A stretch of DNA of 64,000 nucleotides. Origin: an uncultured Thalassotalea sp. GTDB lineage: Bacteria > Pseudomonadota > Gammaproteobacteria > Enterobacterales > Alteromonadaceae. Positions 59,274 through 64,000 of the stretch are shown here, piece after piece; position 1 is the stretch's first letter, and each line of letters starts with the position of its first letter. Position numbers and translations under genes: made by a program. The stretch lies in contig CANMZP010000012.1 in NCBI GenBank assembly GCA_947502355.1, positions 59,824 through 123,823 of the forward strand. Reading direction: 5' to 3'. The notes under the pieces were generated by a model. It had not been told where the DNA came from. It did not search any database and saw only the letters and a program-made list of their open reading frames with translations.

Positions 59274-60404
59274 TTAGCCCACAAGTGCGAGTAATACACC
59301 GGCAGCAACCGCTGAGCCAAGTACACCCGCTACGTTTGGTCCCATTGCGTGCATTAACAAGAAGTTGTGTGGGTTTGATTGCAAACCGATTTTGTTTACA
59401 ACTCGGGCCGCCATTGGTACCGCAGATACACCGGCAGCACCAACTAACGGGTTAATTGGGTCTTTCGAAAATTTACCCATTAATTTCGCCATTAAGACAC
59501 CGGCTGCCGTACCAATTGAGAACGCAACCGCACCCAATGCCAAGATACCTAAGGTTTCTACATTCAAGAACGCATCAGCACTTAGTTTTGAACCAACACC
59601 CAAACCTAAGAAAATGGTTACGATATTAATTAACTCGTTTTGCGCTGTTGAGCTTAAACGGTCAACCACACCACATTCACGCATCAGGTTACCTAAACAG
59701 AACATCCCGACTAATGGGGTTGCCGCTGGCAAGAAGAAGATGGTTAAAATCAATACCGCTAGCGGGAAGATGATTTTTTCCAGTTTATTAACATGACGCA
59801 ATTGCTTCATTTCAATTTGGCGTTCATCTTCGTTGGTTAACGCTTTCATGATTGGCGGTTGGATAATAGGTACCAAAGCCATGTATGAATATGCTGCTAC
59901 GGCAATAGCACCAAGTAATTCGGGCGCTAGCTTAGAAGCTAAGAAGATAGCCGTTGGACCATCTGCACCACCAATGATGGCGATGGCCGAAGCATCTTTT
60001 AAGGTAAAATCGAAACCAGGAATGGCATTTAAGGCGATTGCGCCAAAAAGCGTCGCAAAAATACCAAACTGGGCTGCCGCACCTAATAACAACATTCGCG
60101 GGTTAGCGATAAGGGCACCAAAATCGGTCATCGCCCCAACCCCCATAAAGATTAATAGCGGAAAGATCCCGGTATCAATCCCTGCATAGTAGATATAGTG
60201 TAATACCCCACCGACCTCAGAGAAGCCCGCTACGGGAATATTAGTTAATATTGCACCGAAACCAATAGGTAATAACAATAGTGGCTCAAAGCCTTTAGCA
60301 ATGGCCAAAAAGAGCAGGCCCAAGCCTACTAACATCATGATCACCTGGCCCAGCTCAAAATTAGCCAGACCAGTGGACATCCACAACGTGTTTAACGAAT
60401 CCAT
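59274..60404 (-). CDS. oadB: Sodium-pumping oxaloacetate decarboxylase beta subunit
   Basis: 376 residues, integral membrane with about nine helices. Conserved segments: [46 protein letters not shown] (sodium and proton path aspartate) and [17 protein letters not shown]. It removes CO2 from carboxybiotin while exporting sodium. Last gene of oadGAB, 12 bases after oadA. Confidence 0.94.
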   Translation of the reverse strand: MDSLNTLWMSTGLANFELGQVIMMLVGLGLLFLAIAKGFEPLLLLPIGFGAILTNIPVAGFSEVGGVLHYIYYAGIDTGIFPLLIFMGVGAMTDFGALIANPRMLLLGAAAQFGIFATLFGAIALNAIPGFDFTLKDASAIAIIGGADGPTAIFLASKLAPELLGAIAVAAYSYMALVPIIQPPIMKALTNEDERQIEMKQLRHVNKLEKIIFPLAVLILTIFFLPAATPLVGMFCLGNLMRECGVVDRLSSTAQNELINIVTIFLGLGVGSKLSADAFLNVETLGILALGAVAFSIGTAAGVLMAKLMGKFSKDPINPLVGAAGVSAVPMAARVVNKIGLQSNPHNFLLMHAMGPNVAGVLGSAVAAGVLLALVG

Positions 60405-60416
60405 TTACCGTACCTC

Positions 60417-62192
60417 TTACAGTGTAAGTAACACATCACCAACGGCAACGGAATCACCTTCTTTAACAGAAACATTGCTGATGGTACCGGATTCACTGGC
60501 GCGAATTTCAGTTTCCATCTTCATTGCTTCCATCACTAAAACAACATCCCCTGCTTGAACAGTATCCCCCGTCGAAACAAGAACTTTAAAGATATTACCT
60601 GCAAGAGGTGCATTTAATGGTTCACCACCACTGGCGCTAGACGCTGATGGTGCTGCACTTGCTGCTGGGCTTGATGCCACCTGAACATTTTCAATGCTGC
60701 CACCAGGTGCTACAACCACCTCATAAACCTTGCCATCGACTTGAACCGCATAGCTTTCTGGTTCACCAGCAACTGGAGCTGCTGGAGCCGGTTTTACATC
60801 CTCTTTGCTTGGCTTAGGCTCGAATGCATCCGGATTGTCACGGTTTTCAAGGAATTTAAGACCAATTTGTGGGAATAATGCGTAAGTTAATACATCATCA
60901 ATGACATCATCTGCCAAACGGATGTTCTTCTCTTTTGCCAAGCCCGCTAGCTCTGCTGTTAAAGTTTCCACTTCTGGCTCGAGTAAATCAGCAGGACGAC
61001 AGGTAACTGCTTCGCCCCCATCAAGTACACGTGCTTGCAGCTCTGTGTTCACCTCTGCAGGTGTCGCGCCGTATTCGCCTTTAAGCACACCCGCGGTTTC
61101 TTTGGTAATTGATTTATAACGCTCACCCGTTAGTACGTTTAATACCGATTGCGTACCAACAATTTGCGAGGTTGGGGTTACTAGTGGGATATAACCAAGA
61201 TCTTTACGAACTTTTGGAATTTCTTTTAATACGTCATCAAGCTTATCGGCTGCCCCTTGCTCTTTAAGCTGGCTTTCCATGTTCGTTAACATACCGCCAG
61301 GAACTTGTGCCAATAAGATACGGGCATCAACCCCTTTCAAGCTGCCTTCAAATTTAGCGTATTTCTCGCGTACATCTCTGAAGTAAGTCGCAACTTCGGC
61401 TAACTTGCTTAAATCAAGTCCAGTATCACGATCACGACCTTGTACGGTTGACACAATAGATTCTGTTGGTGAATGACCGTAGGTCATACTCATTGACGAA
61501 ATGGAGGTGTCAATCACATCAATACCCGCATCAATCGCTTTCATATGAGTCGCCATACTTAAACCGGTAGTTGCATGACAATGCAATGATAATGGTAAAT
61601 CAACTGTTTCTTTCAACTTGGTGATTAGCTCTTGGGCATCATATGGGTTTAATAAACCCGCCATGTCTTTAATACATAAAGAATGCGCGCCCATGTCTTC
61701 AAGTTGTTTTGCCATGGTCAACCAGCCTTCAAGTGTATGAACCGGGCTTTCGGTGAATGACAATGTACCTTGGGCATGTGCACCAACCTTTACGGCGGCC
61801 TTAATGGCGGTTTGTAAATTACGAGGATCGTTCATCGCATCAAAGATACGGAATACGTCGATACCATTAACATGCGCACGTTCAACAAATTTCTCTACTA
61901 GATCATCGGCATAATGGCGGTAGCCAAGAATGTTTTGACCACGAAACAACATTTGTTGTTTCGTGTTTGGCATGGCTGCTTTTAAAGCGCGGATACGTTC
62001 CCAAGGATCTTCACCTAAATAACGAATACACGAATCAAACGTTGCTCCCCCCCATGACTCAATCGACCAAAACCCAATTTCATCAAGTTTTTTAGCAATT
62101 GGTAACATGTCTTCTAAACGAAAACGTGTGGCTAATAATGACTGATGTCCATCTCTTAAGACAACTTCTGTAATACCAAGTGGGCTTGTCAT
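60417..62192 (-). CDS. oadA: Oxaloacetate decarboxylase alpha subunit
   Basis: 591 residues. N-terminal carboxyltransferase barrel ([29 protein letters not shown] metal-binding histidines), a conserved carboxylase domain, a Pro/Ala-rich linker, and a C-terminal biotinyl domain with [11 protein letters not shown]. It transfers the carboxyl group from oxaloacetate to biotin. Encoded between oadG and oadB. Confidence 0.95.
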   Translation of the reverse strand: MTSPLGITEVVLRDGHQSLLATRFRLEDMLPIAKKLDEIGFWSIESWGGATFDSCIRYLGEDPWERIRALKAAMPNTKQQMLFRGQNILGYRHYADDLVEKFVERAHVNGIDVFRIFDAMNDPRNLQTAIKAAVKVGAHAQGTLSFTESPVHTLEGWLTMAKQLEDMGAHSLCIKDMAGLLNPYDAQELITKLKETVDLPLSLHCHATTGLSMATHMKAIDAGIDVIDTSISSMSMTYGHSPTESIVSTVQGRDRDTGLDLSKLAEVATYFRDVREKYAKFEGSLKGVDARILLAQVPGGMLTNMESQLKEQGAADKLDDVLKEIPKVRKDLGYIPLVTPTSQIVGTQSVLNVLTGERYKSITKETAGVLKGEYGATPAEVNTELQARVLDGGEAVTCRPADLLEPEVETLTAELAGLAKEKNIRLADDVIDDVLTYALFPQIGLKFLENRDNPDAFEPKPSKEDVKPAPAAPVAGEPESYAVQVDGKVYEVVVAPGGSIENVQVASSPAASAAPSASSASGGEPLNAPLAGNIFKVLVSTGDTVQAGDVVLVMEAMKMETEIRASESGTISNVSVKEGDSVAVGDVLLTL

Positions 62193-62201
62193 GATTTACT
62201 C

Positions 62202-62462
62202 CTAAGCTTTTGAATTTTTTTGTCGATAGTGAGCAACTGCAGAACTGATTGCAGCAATGATATTAGGTGAAATTTCACCAGTGTTTGATGACGCCGTTTG
62301 TTGAGGTTGTTTTACTGAAGGAACAGGATCAGGATACCTGCTGGAAAAGCTGGCCAATAAATTGATTGCAATAATAAGCAAACTCAAAAAACCAAACACA
62401 AATGCCATGCCAACGGCCATTAAGACCCCTGCTTCCATAAATACTGAACTTAGCTCTTCCAT
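62202..62462 (-). CDS. oadG: Oxaloacetate decarboxylase gamma subunit
   Basis: About 86 residues from the ATG at 62462 (MEELSSVFMEAGVLMAVGMAFVF); an earlier in-frame start adds 13 residues. One membrane helix near the N-terminus (about 10-35), then a polar tail. OadG helps assemble the complex and binds zinc in relatives. First gene of oadGAB. Confidence 0.85.
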   Translation of the reverse strand: MEELSSVFMEAGVLMAVGMAFVFGFLSLLIIAINLLASFSSRYPDPVPSVKQPQQTASSNTGEISPNIIAAISSAVAHYRQKNSKA

Positions 62463-63182
62463 ACCTATTCTCTTCAATACAAATGAAAATAGAATAATCA
62501 CTCAAATTTATTAAATCAACATGAATAATCAAATTTGTGAAAAAAAGTATTTGTCAATAGCTATATACCAACATTTTATTAACAACAAGAGAGTTTTTAG
62601 CTTGCTTTTTAATCGATTTCATCTAATTTACCCAAAAACTTGTAACAAAACCTGCCCTTGGTTCGCATCCTTATGGACAATTATTAATGATAATTACGTA
62701 ATTTTATCTCATAAATCTCAACTAGGGCCTCATAAAATTGAATAAAAATTCACTCCTTTATACATACTAACTTCTGCACCCAAACAAAATAGCAATATAG
62801 TACAAATAAAAAGGCGATAACTATTCAACAGTCAGTAAAAAGACAAGTGAAATGATTTGATCTAAATTTTTCAATGAACCTCATATGGGACCTTTTATTC
62901 TTCACCGCTAATTTCTTCTTATGTATATAAGATTGCTTTAGGGCAGGAGGTTGAAAGCTGATGAATTGAATTTTGTGAGGAACATTGAAAAGCTGTTCAA
63001 TGAGCATATGCATATTATTAGAGAACTAGGTAGAACAAGTAGGGTTAGCAGTGAATATTTCTTATCTATGACGGTTTGCAAAGTTAAATGCCTAATGCAA
63101 GATCACAGTCACAAATTAAGTTCAAAGAGCTAGAGCAAACAAGGTTAAATGTGTTGATAATTTTCTCTATGGTTCGTCATCA
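62463..63182. other. Largely non-coding region upstream of oadG
   Basis: About 720 AT-rich bases. It must contain the oad promoter. Short open frames on both strands lack ribosome sites or overlap each other, so I call none of them. Confidence 0.5.
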
Positions 63183-63350
63183 TCATTTTTTTGTCTCATC
63201 CTGATGAGCATTTATTATTTCTGTTACGACTAAAATTGCAGCACATTCGGGAGTATCACCATTACATATTGGCGCATCGTAGTAATTGGGTGTGCTATTA
63301 GAACTACAGCCTGTAATCAAACACAGTAGGAGCAAGATAAATACTCTCAT
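63183..63350 (-). CDS. 55-residue lipoprotein of unknown function
   Basis: ATG at 63350 with an AAGG site seven bases upstream. The product starts MRVFILLLLCLITGC, a clear lipoprotein signal with lipobox ITGC (Cys15). The mature part is about 40 residues, with two cysteines and an acidic, polar end (NAHQDETKK). No family recognised; too short for most gene finders. Confidence 0.65.
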   Translation of the reverse strand: MRVFILLLLCLITGCSSNSTPNYYDAPICNGDTPECAAILVVTEIINAHQDETKK

Positions 63351-63590
63351 AAACCAGCCTTAATTTTATAATGGATCTTTATGATTTTGCGCTAGCGCTT
63401 AGACACAAGGATCATAGACTTTTGTCACGTATAACCTAGCGCAAATTTTATCTTTAAGCCAGAAAGTATTAGGCGACAATTAGCCTGACCGTAATCTCCT
63501 GAATTAAAAATGTGTATAGAACAATAAAATTTATCGAATAACCTATATGTTAAAAGGCTGAATCGATAAACACACAGAACGCTTAATGGG

Positions 63591-63680
63591 GTTCCGGATA
63601 AATTAATATATGCTAGCTTCGGCTCCCTTATATAAATTTTCCGGAATGACGCGTATATATTCTAGAATGAGTGTCTGGCT
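63591..63680. repeat. Palindromic repeat with TTCCGGA ends
   Basis: GTTCCGGATAAATTA at 63591 is matched in inverted form by AAATTTTCCGGAAT near 63634-63647. The following TGACGCGTAT...GAGTGTC tail resembles a segment at 29888-29915. REP- or MITE-like. Confidence 0.55.
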
Positions 63681-63768
63681 GTAAGTCGCTCTATTTAGGA
63701 AGTTTCACTTCCCATTGTTTATCCTAATGATATTAAACAGCATGTGACAAAGAAAGGCTTTAGAAAGC

Positions 63769-63794
63769 AAAAAACCGACCACTAGGGTCGGTTT
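63769..63794 (-). terminator. Terminator of the first tRNA-like unit
   Basis: AAACCGACC pairs with GGTCGGTTT around a 5-base loop and is followed on the minus strand by T. A second copy lies at 63930-63955. Confidence 0.85.
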
Positions 63795-63802
63795 CTTTAA
63801 GG

Positions 63803-63900
63803 TGGCGATTGCTGCAGGAGTCGAACCTGCGACCGCCTGGGTTCTTATATTAGCACCAGGTCCCCTGGCCGAACCACTTACTGAATGAACTGCCGACTTT
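63803..63900 (-). tRNA. tRNA-like sequence, atypical or degenerate
   Basis: Read on the minus strand, the 3' end is a good tRNA 3' half: T-arm GCAGG-TTCGACT-CCTGC, then AGCAATC, a discriminator G and CCA. Upstream, CCTGG and CCAGG could form an anticodon stem, but the loop is 15 bases instead of 7. No matching 5' acceptor strand (GATTGCT) is found. It may be a partial duplicate of an intact tRNA gene lying beyond the window edge. Amino-acid identity cannot be assigned. Confidence 0.4.
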
Positions 63901-63963
63901 CAAGAGCAAAGATTTTTATCCCTGAAAGCAAAAAACCGACCACTAGGGTCGGTTTCTTTAAGG

Positions 63964-64000
63964 TGGCGATTGCTGCAGGAGTCGAACCTGCGACCGCCTG
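63964..64000 (-). tRNA. Second tRNA-like copy, cut by the window edge
   Basis: Identical to the 3' part of the first unit (T-arm and CCA end). The 5' part is outside the window, so whether it is a complete tRNA cannot be judged. Confidence 0.4.

Larger units (their letters stand above)
63763..64000. repeat. Direct repeat, 77 bp or longer, 161-bp period
   Basis: 63763-63839 is identical to 63924-64000, and the second copy runs off the window. Each copy holds a terminator hairpin and a tRNA 3'-half-like sequence on the minus strand. Confidence 0.9.

Noticed and set aside
62521..62745. 74-codon open frame (+) upstream of oadG
   Set aside because: No ribosome site, unusual composition, and it occupies the region where the oad promoter should be.
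62951..63133. 60-codon open frame (+) with TTG start
   Set aside because: The GGAGG directly abuts the TTG with no spacing, it overlaps another frame on the opposite strand, and no family is recognised. It could be a gene fragment, but support is too weak.

Overview
The window looks like chromosomal DNA of a marine gammaproteobacterium of the Alteromonadales (Colwelliaceae/Thalassotalea-like). The clues are moderate AT richness, a complete Na+-NQR operon, a sodium-pumping oxaloacetate decarboxylase, FabV, a bolA/yajG/ampG neighbourhood, a TonB-dependent receptor, secreted hydrolases and several sulfatases. The taxonomic placement is inferred from gene content only; no rRNA or other marker is present.

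Layout. 1-6149 (+): four genes of an acyclic-terpene (Atu-type) operon: both subunits of a geranyl-CoA carboxylase-like enzyme, an AtuA-family protein and an enoyl-CoA hydratase. The first gene is cut by the window edge. 6254-6551: three REP-like repeat units. 6572-9311: two small membrane proteins, an esterase-like lipoprotein and a YjaB-like acetyltransferase. 9517-18265: a tricorn-like S41 protease, a GH3 glycosidase and a large TonB-dependent receptor. 18957-22839: an alpha/beta hydrolase, an RlpA-like lipoprotein, a beta-lactamase-fold serine hydrolase and an unusual BMT5-like methyltransferase carrying a zinc finger. 23172-26557: a solute-binding protein translationally coupled to a membrane diguanylate cyclase.

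26672-35758 is the most distinctive region. It holds three copies of one module, a periplasmic sulfatase (-) divergent from a LysR regulator (+). Between modules 1 and 2 lies debris: an AraC-family fragment that ends inside a palindromic element, and a transposase C-terminal remnant. 35934-38375 is a TPR-GGDEF protein.

38633-44479 (-) is nqrABCDEF, followed by fabV and a TRAP transporter of the TakP-like type. 49531-56228 is housekeeping: bolA, rlmG, yajG, a cyclophilin, a small unknown protein, ampG, a 57-residue membrane protein and rhlE. 56241-62462 (-) holds a VOC protein, an OPT transporter with a membrane partner, and oadGAB. The last 1.5 kb is mostly non-coding, with one very small lipoprotein gene, a palindromic repeat and a tandem tRNA-like repeat whose units each carry a terminator.

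Functionally, Na+-NQR and Oad export sodium, and the TRAP system probably uses that gradient. Secreted and outer-membrane proteins (sulfatases, GH3, TonB receptor, proteases, OPT) suggest life on marine polymers. The best candidates for something undescribed are the triplicated sulfatase/LysR modules, the solute-binding protein/diguanylate cyclase pair, the bacterial BMT5-like methyltransferase with a C2H2-like finger, and the tandem tRNA-like units at the right edge.
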